19,985 bases of DNA from Chloroflexota bacterium (GTDB lineage: Bacteria > Chloroflexota > Dehalococcoidia > SM23-28-2 > RBG-16-64-32). The stretch lies in NCBI GenBank assembly GCA_022565075.1, contig JADFKG010000017.1:1-19985 (forward strand), written 5' to 3'. Of this stretch, positions 1 to 7,644 are shown piece after piece. The translations under genes and the position numbers were made by a program. The notes under the pieces were generated by a model, which saw only the letters and a list, made by a program, of their open reading frames with translations, was not told the origin of the DNA and did no database searches. Each line of letters begins with the position of its first letter. The stretch's first letter is position 1.

Positions 1-420
1 GACCTGGAGGTCATCGGCGAGGCGAAGCCGAAGGAGGAAGACGCGCCGACAGCAGTTGCGCCCACCCCGGCAGCCGTCGATGAAACTCCTGCCGAGCAGC
101 CCGCGGCCGAGGCGGCGGACGAAGCTGCCCAGCCGGCCCAGGCTGAGGCCACAGAAGAGATCGAGGTCCCCGAAGAGATCGAGGTCCCCGAAGAGATCGA
201 GGTCCCCGAAGAGATCGAGGTCCCCGAAGAGATCGAGGTCCCCGAAGAGATCGAGGTCCCCGAAGAGATCGAGGTCCCCGAAGAAGTAAAGACTGCCGAA
301 GACGCGCCGGCCGAGCCCGAGGCGCCTGCTGCCGAAGAGGCGGAGGCTCCTCCGGAGGAGGCTGTCGCCGAGGAGCCGAAAGCGGCCGAAGAGCCAACGG
401 ACGAAGGGAAAGCGCAATGA
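1..420 (+). CDS. rpsQ: C-terminal tail of probable 30S ribosomal protein S17 (5' truncated)
   Basis: The window opens inside a frame-1 reading frame that runs to TGA at 418-420 (139 codons visible). It sits directly before rplN, which is the place of rpsQ in the S10/spc operon, and its stop overlaps the rplN start (ATGA). Only the first few residues (DLEVIGEA) could belong to a folded S17 C-terminus. Everything after them is a low-complexity acidic tail rich in Glu, Ala and Pro, containing seven consecutive EEIEVP hexapeptides. The S17 OB-fold core lies outside the window, so the identity rests on synteny, not on visible homology. S17 is normally only about 80-110 residues, so a tail of about 130 residues would more than double it. 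It could instead be a separate or fused acidic protein. Confidence 0.6.
   Translation, partial: DLEVIGEAKPKEEDAPTAVAPTPAAVDETPAEQPAAEAADEAAQPAQAEATEEIEVPEEIEVPEEIEVPEEIEVPEEIEVPEEIEVPEEIEVPEEVKTAEDAPAEPEAPAAEEAEAPPEEAVAEEPKAAEEPTDEGKAQ
154..279 (+). repeat. Seven perfect tandem copies of an 18-bp unit
   Basis: The unit GAAGAGATCGAGGTCCCC is repeated seven times without a single base change, followed by a decayed partial copy (GAAGAAGT). It lies in frame in the S17-slot gene and encodes EEIEVP. Because 18 is a multiple of three and no frame of the unit has a stop, several other frames are also open through it and give spurious Arg/Ser-rich or Arg/Pro-rich ORFs. Identity at synonymous positions points to recent expansion by slippage or unequal recombination, not to old duplicated codons kept by selection. 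Confidence 0.97.
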
Positions 421-785
421 TCCAGAAATACTCCCGTCTCCGCGTGGCCGACAACTCTGGCGCCAAGCAGATACGCGTCATCCAGGTCTTGGGTGGTTCG
501 CGGCGCCGTTATGGTGCAGTCGGCGATGTCATCGTCGCTTCAGTGAAGCTGGCGGCGCCCGGCAGCGCAGTAAAGAAGGGCGAAGTGGTGAAGGCCGTCG
601 TCGTACGTACGGCACAGCCATGGCGTCGTGCGGACGGCTCCTACATTCGCTTCGACGAAAACGCTGCCGTTATCCTGGAAGATGACTTCAACCCGCGGGG
701 GACGCGCATCTTCGGCCCCGTGGCGAGGGAGCTGCGCGAGCGCAACTTCATGAAGATCGTATCGCTGGCGCCGGAAGTGGTATAG
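417..785 (+). CDS. rplN: 50S ribosomal protein L14
   Basis: Full-length L14 of 122 residues, the usual size. It opens with MIQKYSRLRVADNSGAKQI, the classic L14 start, and contains the VKKGEVVKAVVVRT strand and the RFDENAAVIL segment that line the interface with 16S rRNA and L19. L14 sits at the intersubunit bridge of the large subunit. The ATG overlaps the stop of the preceding gene by 4 nt (ATGA), so translation is probably coupled. The next gene, rplX, follows after 2 nt. Nothing unusual was seen. Confidence 0.98.
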   Translation: MIQKYSRLRVADNSGAKQIRVIQVLGGSRRRYGAVGDVIVASVKLAAPGSAVKKGEVVKAVVVRTAQPWRRADGSYIRFDENAAVILEDDFNPRGTRIFGPVARELRERNFMKIVSLAPEVV

Positions 786-787
786 AC

Positions 788-1135
788 GTGAACAAGATAC
801 GCAAGGCAGACACCGTAATCGTGACCAAGGGCAAAGATCGCGGCCGTACCGGCGAGGTGCAGGGCGTGATGCCGCCCGGCAAGAAGACGGACAAGTTCGG
901 CCGGCCTCGGCCGGGCAAGCTCATCGTCGCCGGCGTCAATATCGTCAAGCGCCACCAGAAGGCGAGCGGCCCGCAGAAGCCCGGAGGGATCATCGAGCGC
1001 GAGGCGCCGATCTCCTGGACGAACGTCGCGCTCGTCTGCGCGGCTTGCGGTGAGCCGACGCGCGTCGGCCTGCGGTCGCTGCCCGGCGGTGGTAAGACAC
1101 GCTTCTGCAAGAGTTGTGACGAGAATATCGATTGA
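788..1135 (+). CDS. rplX: 50S ribosomal protein L24
   Basis: L24 of 115 residues starting at GTG. The N-terminal KOW motif (VIVTKGKDRGRTGEVQGVMP) binds 23S rRNA and nucleates early 50S assembly. The C-terminus carries two Cys pairs, C84/C87 and C107/C110, so this is the form likely to hold a zinc. The stop overlaps the proposed upstream start of rplE (TTGA). Typical size and position in the spc operon. Confidence 0.97.
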   Translation: MNKIRKADTVIVTKGKDRGRTGEVQGVMPPGKKTDKFGRPRPGKLIVAGVNIVKRHQKASGPQKPGGIIEREAPISWTNVALVCAACGEPTRVGLRSLPGGGKTRFCKSCDENID

Positions 1136-1707
1136 GTGAGGCCAAGTTGATCACCAGAGTAGAGCCCCGGATGAAGGCGATCTACAAGAGCGACGTGCTG
1201 CCTGTGCTCATGCAGGAGTTCAGCTACGCTAACGTCATGCAGGCGCCTACTCTGCACAAGATCAACCTCAACATCGGCCTCGGCGAGGCGGTGAGCGAGG
1301 TCAAGTCGCTCGACGCTGCCGTCGGCGATATCGCCACGATCTCCGGCCAGCGGCCGGTGATCACGCGCGCCAAGAAGTCGATCTCCAACTTCAAGCTGCG
1401 CGAAGGCATGCCCATCGGCGTCACTGTGACGCTGCGCAACGATCGCATGTGGGAGTTCTTCGACCGCATGGTCAACGCTGCGTTGCCGCGTGTCCGGGAC
1501 TTCCAGGGCATTTCGCCCAACTCCTTCGACGGCCGCGGAAACTACAGCCTGGGCCTGCGCGAGCAGCTGATCTTCGCCGAGCTTGATTTCGACAAGATTG
1601 ATAAGATCAGAGGCATGCAAATCACTATCGGGACGACAGCGAACACCGACGAAGAGGCGAAGAGGCTGCTCCAGCTACTGGGCATGCCCTTCGCAGAGCG
1701 CGGATAA
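1132..1707 (+). CDS. rplE: 50S ribosomal protein L5
   Basis: L5 binds 5S rRNA and sits in the central protuberance. The body is typical: KINLNIGLGEAV near the N-terminus, GQRPVITRAKKSISNFKLR in the middle and a C-terminal DKIRGMQITIGTTANTDEEA stretch. The start is uncertain. TTG at 1132 gives 191 residues and overlaps the rplX stop by 4 nt. TTG at 1147 has a GAGTGAGG stretch just upstream. ATG at 1171 gives 178 residues, close to the common length of about 180. The residues before 1171 end in VEPRMK, resembling the PRLKE lead-in of many L5 proteins, so I favour an upstream start. Confidence 0.96.
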   Translation: MSEAKLITRVEPRMKAIYKSDVLPVLMQEFSYANVMQAPTLHKINLNIGLGEAVSEVKSLDAAVGDIATISGQRPVITRAKKSISNFKLREGMPIGVTVTLRNDRMWEFFDRMVNAALPRVRDFQGISPNSFDGRGNYSLGLREQLIFAELDFDKIDKIRGMQITIGTTANTDEEAKRLLQLLGMPFAERG

Positions 1708-1720
1708 CGGGAGCGAGACA

Positions 1721-1909
1721 GTGACACGAAAAGCCCTCTACGAAAAGACGTTCAACAAGACGCCGAAGTTCAAGGTGCGCCATCGCAGCCGCTGCCGCCT
1801 CTGCGGCCGGCCGCGTGCGTACATGCGCCGCTTCGCCCTCTGCCGAATTTGCTTCCGGGAGCATGCGCTGTTGGGCCACCTGCCCGGCGTCAAGAAGTCG
1901 AGCTGGTAG
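1721..1909 (+). CDS. rpsN: 30S ribosomal protein S14, zinc-binding (type Z)
   Basis: A 62-residue S14 of the short zinc form, with C25-x2-C28 and C41-x2-C44 and the ending LPGVKKSSW, both diagnostic of type Z S14. The start is GTG at 1721 with GGGAG at 1709-1713 as ribosome binding site. The open frame extends further upstream, but only inside rplE and without homology, so this start gives the family's usual length. S14 binds the 3' major domain of 16S rRNA in the head of the small subunit. Confidence 0.97.
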   Translation: MTRKALYEKTFNKTPKFKVRHRSRCRLCGRPRAYMRRFALCRICFREHALLGHLPGVKKSSW

Positions 1910-1915
1910 GAGAAC

Positions 1916-2311
1916 ATGGTCACTGATCCGATCGCCGATATGCTGACCCGCATCCGCAACGCGCTCGTAGCGCGGCATGACTACACGGACATCCCCACCT
2001 CCAAGGTCAAGGAGTCGATCGCCGCGGTGCTGAAGAAGGAAGGCTACATCCAGGGCTACGAAAAGCGGGAGGATGACCGCCACGGCAGCATTCGCGTCCA
2101 GCTGGCGTACACGGGCAAGAAAGAGCCGGTGATCATCGGCCTCAACCGCGTCAGCAAGCCGGGCCTTCGCGTTTACACGGCGCGCAGCGAAATGCCGCGG
2201 GTTTACGGAGGCCTTGGCATCGCTATTCTGTCCACGCCGGAAGGTGTGATGACCGGCAAAGACGCGCGCAAGCGCGGCGTCGGCGGCGAAGTGCTGTGCT
2301 ATGTGTGGTAA
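1916..2311 (+). CDS. rpsH: 30S ribosomal protein S8
   Basis: S8 of 131 residues, normal length. It starts MVTDPIADMLTRIRNA and ends in GVGGEVLCYVW, both family hallmarks. S8 binds helix 21 of 16S rRNA, and in Enterobacteria it also represses translation of the spc operon. I see no copy of that mRNA target here. AGGAG at 1908-1912 precedes the ATG, overlapping the rpsN stop. The gap to rplF is 6 nt. Confidence 0.98.
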   Translation: MVTDPIADMLTRIRNALVARHDYTDIPTSKVKESIAAVLKKEGYIQGYEKREDDRHGSIRVQLAYTGKKEPVIIGLNRVSKPGLRVYTARSEMPRVYGGLGIAILSTPEGVMTGKDARKRGVGGEVLCYVW

Positions 2312-2317
2312 TGAACG

Positions 2318-2863
2318 ATGTCTAGAGTAGGCGCCAACCCGATCGCGCTTCCCAAGGGCGTGGAGGTCAAGATCGACGGCTCCCAGGTCTCCGTCAAGGG
2401 ACCGAAGGGCGAGCTTTCGTGGGCCTTCCAGAGCGAGATCAGCTTCAAGCAAGAGAACGACCAGATCATCGTCACCCGGCCGTCCGACCAGGCGCGCCAC
2501 AAGGCGATGCACGGCCTCTCGCGCACGCTGCTCGCCAACATGGTGACCGGCGTTACCGAGGGCTTCTCGAAGACGCTGGAGATGCACGGCGTCGGCTACA
2601 GGGCGCAGATGCAGGGCAAGGACCTGGAGGTCAGCGTCGGCTACTCGCACCCCGTAAGGGTCTCGCCGCCGGCAGGCGTCGAGTTCGAGGTCGACGGCAC
2701 ATCAAAGATTATCGTCAAGGGTTCGGACAAGCAGGCGGTGGGCCAGGCGGCCGCCGACGTGCGCAGGATCCGCCCGCCCGAACCGTATAAGGGCAAGGGC
2801 ATCCGCTACGAGGGTGAATACGTCCGACGCAAGGCCGGTAAGGCCGGCAAGGCGATGGAGTAA
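2318..2863 (+). CDS. rplF: 50S ribosomal protein L6
   Basis: L6 of 181 residues starting MSRVGANPIALPKGVEVKI. It shows the duplicated L6 fold: the first half ends around GLSRTLLANMVTGVTEGF, and the second runs through LEMHGVGYRAQMQGKDLEVSVGYSHPV to RIRPPEPYKGKGIRYEGEYVRRKAGK. The last motif is strongly conserved and contacts the sarcin-ricin region of 23S rRNA. Spacing of 6 nt on both sides suggests coupled translation. Confidence 0.98.
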   Translation: MSRVGANPIALPKGVEVKIDGSQVSVKGPKGELSWAFQSEISFKQENDQIIVTRPSDQARHKAMHGLSRTLLANMVTGVTEGFSKTLEMHGVGYRAQMQGKDLEVSVGYSHPVRVSPPAGVEFEVDGTSKIIVKGSDKQAVGQAAADVRRIRPPEPYKGKGIRYEGEYVRRKAGKAGKAME

Positions 2864-2869
2864 AGTCGC

Positions 2870-3241
2870 ATGAAGGGATCGAAAACGGCGAGGGCTGCCC
2901 GGAGGCGCCGGCACGTGCGCGTTCGCAAGAACGTCGCGGGGACGGCGGCGCGGCCGCGCCTCGACGTCTTCCGCAGCCTGAACCACATATACGCCCAGAT
3001 CATCGACGACGGCGCCGACCACACGCTCGTCTCTGCCTCCGACATGGACAAGGAGATCCGGCCCACAGTCAAGGAGAGCCAGAAGAAGACGGAAGTGGCG
3101 ACGGTCGTTGGTGAGGCGCTGGCGAAGCGGGCGAAAGAGAAGGGAATCACGACGGTCGTCTTCGACCGCGGTGGCTTCCGCTATCATGGACGCGTCAAGG
3201 CGCTGGCTGAGGCTGTGCGAAAGGGAGGCCTGACCTTCTAA
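2870..3241 (+). CDS. rplR: 50S ribosomal protein L18
   Basis: L18 of 123 residues. The N-terminus is a basic arm (RAARRRRHVRVRKNVAG) followed by RPRLDVFRSLNHIYAQIIDD and the C-terminal VVFDRGGFRYHGRVKALAEAVRKGGL, a family signature. It binds 5S rRNA together with L5, whose gene lies earlier in the same operon. Normal length and position between rplF and rpsE. Confidence 0.98.
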   Translation: MKGSKTARAARRRRHVRVRKNVAGTAARPRLDVFRSLNHIYAQIIDDGADHTLVSASDMDKEIRPTVKESQKKTEVATVVGEALAKRAKEKGITTVVFDRGGFRYHGRVKALAEAVRKGGLTF

Positions 3242-3260
3242 AAGGCAGGACGAGTGAGCT

Positions 3261-3797
3261 ATGTCGAACCCCGGTAAGTACATCGCAAAGAAAGAACGCG
3301 TGGATCCGAACGACCTCGAACTTCAGGAGAAGGTCGTGTTCATCAACCGCGTGGCCAAGGTGATGAAGGGCGGCCGCCGCTTCCACTTCACCGCCATCGT
3401 TGTCGTCGGTGACATGAACGGCCACGTCGGCGTCGCCATGGCCAAGGCCAAAGAGGTGCCGGAGGCGATTCGCAAGGCCGCGGTCGTCGCCCGCAAGAAC
3501 ATCATCAAGGTGCCAATGCTGAAGACGAGCCTGCCTCACCCGCTGCTCGTACACTTCGGCGCATCGAAGGTCTTGATCAAGCCCGCGCCGGCCGGCACCG
3601 GCCTCATCGCCGGCGGCGGCGTGCGCGCCGTCCTGGAGATGGCCGGCATCAAGGACGCGGTCGCCAAGCAGCTCGGCTCCAGCAACCCAACCAACGCCGT
3701 CAAGGCGACCATGCTGGCTCTCTCTCTCATGCGCTCCCCCGAGGAAGTGCTGGCGAGGCGAAGGCAGTTTTCCGACGAGGCGAGCATTGGCCGCTAA
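3261..3797 (+). CDS. rpsE: 30S ribosomal protein S5
   Basis: S5 of 178 residues. The N-terminal double-stranded-RNA-binding-like domain includes EKVVFINRVAKVMKGGRRFHF and the loop VVGDMNGHVGVAMAKAKEVPEAIRKA. The C-terminal domain holds PAPAGTGLIAGGGVRAVLEMAGI and GSSNPTNAVKAT. S5 lines the mRNA entry channel and affects decoding fidelity. AGGACGAG precedes the ATG. The last 11 nt overlap the TTG start of rpmD. Confidence 0.98.
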   Translation: MSNPGKYIAKKERVDPNDLELQEKVVFINRVAKVMKGGRRFHFTAIVVVGDMNGHVGVAMAKAKEVPEAIRKAAVVARKNIIKVPMLKTSLPHPLLVHFGASKVLIKPAPAGTGLIAGGGVRAVLEMAGIKDAVAKQLGSSNPTNAVKATMLALSLMRSPEEVLARRRQFSDEASIGR

Positions 3798-3975
3798 ACT
3801 GCGCGTCACCTGGCGCAAGAGCGCCATCGGCTACAAGATCGACCAGAAGCGAACGATCGAAGCGCTGGGCCTCAAGCGCCTGGGGCACACCGTAGAGCAC
3901 GAGGACACGAGGCCTATACGTGGTATGCTCCACAAGGTTCGCCACCTCGTCGACGTAAGCGAGGACGGAGAATAA
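3787..3975 (+). CDS. rpmD: 50S ribosomal protein L30
   Basis: A 62-residue L30 with the family pattern LRVTWRKSAIGYKIDQKRTIEALGL followed by RPIRGMLHKVRHLV. The start is TTG at 3787 inside the rpsE 3' end (11-nt overlap); no ATG or GTG before the conserved first strand gives a better protein. L30 is absent from some bacteria but present here. Its stop directly abuts the rplO ATG (0-nt gap). Confidence 0.95.
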   Translation: MAAKLRVTWRKSAIGYKIDQKRTIEALGLKRLGHTVEHEDTRPIRGMLHKVRHLVDVSEDGE

Positions 3976-4839
3976 ATGCAGGCCCACGAGCTGAAACCCG
4001 CGCGCGGGTCAAGGCAGAACCGAAAGAGGATTGGCAGGGGCAACGCATCCGGGACGGGTACCCATTCCGGGCGCGGTCTCGGGGGACAGAAGTCTCGCTC
4101 CGGCCGAAAGCCACGCCGCTTCTTCGAAGGTGGCCAGACGCGCCTCATGCGCCGTCTGCCCCGCCGCCGCGGCTTCGTTAACCGCTTCCGCATTGAATAC
4201 CAGCCTGTCAACCTGCGCGACCTCGAACGTTTCGACGACGGCGCAGACATCACCAACGAAACGCTTAAGGAAGCCGGGCTTATCGACTCGGCTAAGAAGC
4301 CGGTCAAGATTCTCGCCAGCGGCGAGATCACCCGCAAGCTGAACGTCCGTGTTGAGCGCCTCTCGCTAACGGCAAAGGAGAGGATCGAGGCCGCGGGCGG
4401 CACGGCGGAAGAGACAACCGAGCGCAAGGTCAGGTCCGAGCGGCGCGGCGCCGCCAAGCGCAAGCGACGTAAGGGCAAGCCCGCCGAGGCCGAAGGCGCC
4501 GGCGACGAGAAGAAAGGCAAGGCCAAGGCTCAGAAGGGCGACGGCAAGGCGGACGCCGAAAAGGGCAGCGCCGAGACCAAGGGCGCCGGCGACGAGAAGA
4601 AGGACAAAGGCAAGGCCAAGGCTCAGAAGGGCGACGGCAAGGCGGACGCCGAAAAGGGCGGCGCCGAGGCCGAGGGCGCCGACGACGAGAAGAAGGACAA
4701 AGGCAAAGCCAAGGCTCAGAAGGGCGGCGCCAAGGTAAAGGCCGAAAAGGGCGGCGCCGAGACCGAAGGTAAGGCAGACGAAGCCGCGGCCGCCGAGAAG
4801 CCTTCAGCAGACAAGGACTCCGAGGGCGATGGCGACTAG
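3976..4839 (+). CDS. rplO: 50S ribosomal protein L15 with long charged C-terminal extension
   Basis: Residues 1 to about 145 are a normal L15: MQAHELKPARGSRQNRKRIGRG, the glycine-rich GTGTHSGRGLGGQKSRSG, GGQTRLMRRLPRRRGF and the C-terminal VRVERLSLTAKERIEAAGG. L15 is usually near 145-150 residues. Here the frame continues to 287, adding about 140 residues made almost only of Lys, Ala, Gly, Glu and Asp. That part begins with a very basic linker (ERRGAAKRKRRKGK) and continues with three near-identical 29-31-residue repeats (4495-4767). The tail is mixed-charge and predicted disordered. The stop lies 11 nt inside secY, so tail and secY translation are linked. The role of the tail is unknown. Confidence 0.95.
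   Translation: MQAHELKPARGSRQNRKRIGRGNASGTGTHSGRGLGGQKSRSGRKPRRFFEGGQTRLMRRLPRRRGFVNRFRIEYQPVNLRDLERFDDGADITNETLKEAGLIDSAKKPVKILASGEITRKLNVRVERLSLTAKERIEAAGGTAEETTERKVRSERRGAAKRKRRKGKPAEAEGAGDEKKGKAKAQKGDGKADAEKGSAETKGAGDEKKDKGKAKAQKGDGKADAEKGGAEAEGADDEKKDKGKAKAQKGGAKVKAEKGGAETEGKADEAAAAEKPSADKDSEGDGD
4495..4767 (+). repeat. Three direct repeats (87, 93, 93 bp) in the L15 tail
   Basis: Unit 1 is 4495-4581, unit 2 is 4582-4674 and unit 3 is 4675-4767, all in frame (29, 31 and 31 residues). Each reads roughly GA[GD]DEKK(DK)GKAKAQKG, then G/A-rich KADAEKG, then AE[TA][KE]. Units 2 and 3 share a DK insertion missing from unit 1, so they are probably the later duplication. Unlike the S17-slot repeat, the copies have diverged, so the array is older. 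Confidence 0.9.
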
Positions 4840-6193
4840 AGCAGAATCACGACCGCAGCAGCAGCGACCGCAGTTGCTGCAGTCGGCCATCACGGCGATG
4901 GGGCAGGCGGACATCCGCGAGAAGCTGCTGTTCACGTTCGCCATGCTCGTCATCTTCCGCTTCACATCGAACCTGCCTGTGCCGGGCGTCAACCCGCTGG
5001 CACTCGCGGCGCTGTTCGAGAGCAGCACAGTCCTCGGTTTCCTCAACATCTTCAGCGGCGGCGCGCTGGCCAACATGAGCGTGGCGGCGATGGGCGTTTA
5101 CCCGTACATCACAGCCTCCATCATCATGCAGCTCATGGTGCCGATCGTGCCGGCGCTGCAGGCGCTTTCGAAGGAAGGCGACTCAGGACGCAAGCAGATC
5201 AACATCTACACGCATTGGATGACCGTGCCGATGGCCTTCGTGCAGGGCTACGGCCAGCTGATCATCGTCCAGAGCCAGGGCGGCATCACAGGCATCGAGT
5301 TAACGGGCCCGAACGCCTTGCCCACTTTCGCTGCGGTGATCACGATGACCGCCGGCACGATGTTCCTGGTCTGGATCGCCTCACTGATCAGCGAGAAGGG
5401 CATCGGCAACGGCATATCTGTGCTCATTTTCGCCGGCATCATCGCCGGAATGCCGCAGTTCATCGGTGGCCGGTTATATACCGGCACCGGGGACGGCGTG
5501 ACGACGACGATCCTCCTCGGTGGCTTCATGGTCGGGCTCGTGGCGTACATCGTCTTCTTCCAGGAGGCGCAGCGAAAGATACCCGTCCAGTACTCTCGCA
5601 GCGTCTTCAGATCGGGCCGCATGTATCGACAGTCTGGGCAGACTCATATACCCCTGAAGCTGAACAGCACCGGCATGATCCCGCTCATCTTCGCCTTCTC
5701 CGTGATCATCTTCCCGGCCTTCATCGGCCAGATGTTTGCGGCTTCCGACAACAACTCGGTTGCGTCGCTTGGCGACTTTGTCGTGACGGCCTTCAACCCG
5801 GACAACTTCGGCTACTGGGTCTTTGTCTTCTTCACGGTGGTCGTCTTCACGTTCTTCTATACCATCGTCACCTTCCAGCAGCAGAACCTGGCCGAGAACC
5901 TCCAACGCCAGGGCGGCTTTGTGCCCGGCATTCGGCCCGGCAAGCCGACGGACCAGTACATCAACCGCGTACTCCTGCGCATCACCTGGGCCGGCGCCTT
6001 CTTCCTCGCTTCGGTGGCGGTGGCGCCGTTCATCTTCTCGAGCTTCGTCGGCGCCGGGGCGACGGGCAGCCGCTCGACGGCCTTCGGCATCACGAGCGCC
6101 GGCCTGATCATCGCCGTCGGCGTCGTGCTCGATACGCTGCGCCAGATCGAGGCGCAGCTAATGATGCGCCAGTACGAAGGCTTCATCAGGTAG
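4829..6193 (+). CDS. secY: Protein translocase subunit SecY
   Basis: SecY of 454 residues, the channel of the Sec translocon in the cytoplasmic membrane, expected to span it ten times. It begins with a cytoplasmic Gln-rich stretch, then ADIREKLLFTFAMLVIFRF (start of TM1) and the plug-side NLPVPGVNPLALAALFE. Conserved landmarks are GVYPYITASIIMQLM, GIGNGISVLIFAGI, RKIPVQYS, HIPLKLNSTGMIPLIFA and the C-terminal RQIEAQLMMRQYEGFIR. A GAGG sequence precedes the ATG, which lies in the end of rplO (11-nt overlap). The adk gene starts 1 nt after the stop. Confidence 0.98.
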   Translation: MATRAESRPQQQRPQLLQSAITAMGQADIREKLLFTFAMLVIFRFTSNLPVPGVNPLALAALFESSTVLGFLNIFSGGALANMSVAAMGVYPYITASIIMQLMVPIVPALQALSKEGDSGRKQINIYTHWMTVPMAFVQGYGQLIIVQSQGGITGIELTGPNALPTFAAVITMTAGTMFLVWIASLISEKGIGNGISVLIFAGIIAGMPQFIGGRLYTGTGDGVTTTILLGGFMVGLVAYIVFFQEAQRKIPVQYSRSVFRSGRMYRQSGQTHIPLKLNSTGMIPLIFAFSVIIFPAFIGQMFAASDNNSVASLGDFVVTAFNPDNFGYWVFVFFTVVVFTFFYTIVTFQQQNLAENLQRQGGFVPGIRPGKPTDQYINRVLLRITWAGAFFLASVAVAPFIFSSFVGAGATGSRSTAFGITSAGLIIAVGVVLDTLRQIEAQLMMRQYEGFIR

Positions 6194-6194
6194 C

Positions 6195-6839
6195 GTGTTC
6201 GTAGTCCTCCTCGGCCTGCCCGGTGCAGGCAAGGGAACGCAGGCTGCCCGTCTCAAGAAGGACCTGGGGCTGGCTCACGTCACCACCGGCGACCTCTTCC
6301 GCCAGAACATCGCCGCCGAGACAGAGCTGGGTAGGAAAGCGAAGCCGTACTATGACGCCGGCGAACTCGTGCCCAACGACCTGACCATCGGCATGCTGCT
6401 GGAACGCATCCACCAGCCCGACTGCGCCAGCGGCTGCATGTTCGACGGCTATCCGCGCAACATGGAGCAGACGGTCGCGCTGGACCAGGCGCTGGCCGCA
6501 GCCGGAAAGCAGATAGACCGCGTCGTCTACGTCGAAGTGGCCGAAGACGAGCTCGTGCGCCGGCTCTCGGGCCGCTGGCTCTGCCCCAGGTGCGCCGCCA
6601 TCTACCACGACCTCAGCGCGCCACCGGCGAAGGCGGGCGTCTGCGACAAGTGCGGTAGCGAGTTGACGCAGCGCTCCGACGACAAGCCCGACATCGTTCG
6701 CAACCGGCTCAAGGTGAACATCGAGAACATGCAATCGCTGCTTGACCACTACGCAGGCCAGGACAAACTGACGACCGTTGATGGCGGTCGCGACCCCGAA
6801 GCCGTCGCGGCCGATCTACGGAAGGCTCTGGAGGGCTAG
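6195..6839 (+). CDS. adk: Adenylate kinase, zinc-LID type
   Basis: Adk (214 residues, GTG start) interconverts ATP + AMP and 2 ADP in the cytosol. The P-loop is GLPGAGKGTQ at residues 7-16, the AMP-binding segment is TTGDLFRQNI, and MFDGYPRN follows (Tyr where many have Phe). The long LID domain carries C130/C133 and C150/C153, the four-Cys zinc form common in Gram-positive and related bacteria, and RSDDKPDIVRNRL closes the core. The secY-adk-map order is classical. Spacing is 1 nt to secY and 2 nt to map. Confidence 0.98.
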   Translation: MFVVLLGLPGAGKGTQAARLKKDLGLAHVTTGDLFRQNIAAETELGRKAKPYYDAGELVPNDLTIGMLLERIHQPDCASGCMFDGYPRNMEQTVALDQALAAAGKQIDRVVYVEVAEDELVRRLSGRWLCPRCAAIYHDLSAPPAKAGVCDKCGSELTQRSDDKPDIVRNRLKVNIENMQSLLDHYAGQDKLTTVDGGRDPEAVAADLRKALEG

Positions 6840-6841
6840 GC

Positions 6842-7591
6842 GTGGCCATCGTCGTCAAGTCGCGAGACGAGATCGCGATCATGAAAGAGGCCGGGCGCAT
6901 AGTCTCCGCCGTTCGCGACCTGCTCGTCGACAGCCTGCGCCCCGGCATGGTGGAGCTGGAGCTGGACGAGATCGCCCGCCGCGAGTTCAAGAAGGCGGGC
7001 GTGATCCCCACGTTCCTGAACTACCATGGCTATCCCGCCACCGTCTGCGTCTCGATCAACGATGAAATCGTCCACGGCATCCCCGGCAAGCGTAAGATCC
7101 AGGACGGCGACATCGTCAGCATCGATATCGGTTGCACCTACAAGGGCTTCGTCGCCGACACGGCCGTCTCAGCCGGCGTTGGCAGCCTCTCGCCCGAAGC
7201 CCAGCACCTGATCGACGTGACCCGCGAGGCGGTCTGGCGCGGCATCCGCGCCTCTCGCGCCGGATCGAAGACCGGCGACATTGGCCATGCGATCCAGACC
7301 TACGTCGAAGGCGAGGGTCTGGCGATCGTGCGCGAGTATGTGGGCCACGGCATCGGGCGCGAGATGCACGAAGAGCCGGCCGTGCCGAACTACGGCAAAC
7401 CGGACACCGGAACGCCGCTGCGGCCGGGCATGGTGATCGCGATCGAGCCGATGGTCAACCTGGGCGACTGGCGCACGAAGCGGGACGACGACGAGTGGAC
7501 CGTGCGCACGATCGACGGCGCGCTGTCCGCACACTTCGAGCACACGCTAGCGATCACGGACGGCGAAGCCGAAGTGCTAACGTTGCCGTAA
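6842..7591 (+). CDS. map: Methionine aminopeptidase, type I
   Basis: Map of 249 residues (GTG start) removes the N-terminal Met from nascent proteins. The five metal ligands of the pita-bread fold are visible: D95 (SIDIG), D106 (VADTA), H169 (VGHGIG), E202 (AIEPM) and E233 (HFEHT). H78 (IVHGIP) and H176 (REMHEEP) are the substrate-contact histidines. There is no N-terminal zinc-finger or SH3-binding extension, so it is type Ia. It is the last gene before the only sizeable gap in the operon. Confidence 0.98.
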   Translation: MAIVVKSRDEIAIMKEAGRIVSAVRDLLVDSLRPGMVELELDEIARREFKKAGVIPTFLNYHGYPATVCVSINDEIVHGIPGKRKIQDGDIVSIDIGCTYKGFVADTAVSAGVGSLSPEAQHLIDVTREAVWRGIRASRAGSKTGDIGHAIQTYVEGEGLAIVREYVGHGIGREMHEEPAVPNYGKPDTGTPLRPGMVIAIEPMVNLGDWRTKRDDDEWTVRTIDGALSAHFEHTLAITDGEAEVLTLP

Positions 7592-7612
7592 GGGTGCGGG
7601 TGTCTGTAGAAT
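7583..7612 (+). promoter_or_regulatory. Candidate promoter for infA-rpmJ-rpsM...
   Basis: TTGCCG (7583-7588) and TAGAAT (7607-7612) are spaced by 18 nt: four of six matches to TTGACA and five of six to TATAAT. The -10 lies in a short AT-rich patch (TAGAATTCATATTTT) that stands out from the GC-rich surroundings. It falls at the end of map, in front of the only 71-nt gap in the operon. An internal promoter here would allow infA, the alpha operon and rpoA to be expressed apart from the upstream genes. Consensus match only. Confidence 0.35.
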
Positions 7613-7644
7613 TCATATTTTGGGCGACTAACTCAGGGAGGAGA

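Noticed and set aside
154..279. CRISPR-like array
   Set aside because: The 18-bp units are contiguous with no spacers and encode an in-frame hexapeptide repeat.
5215..6204. A 329-codon + strand ORF within secY in another frame
   Set aside because: Composition is His/Arg/Asp-rich nonsense produced by the +1 frame of secY, which is clearly coding.
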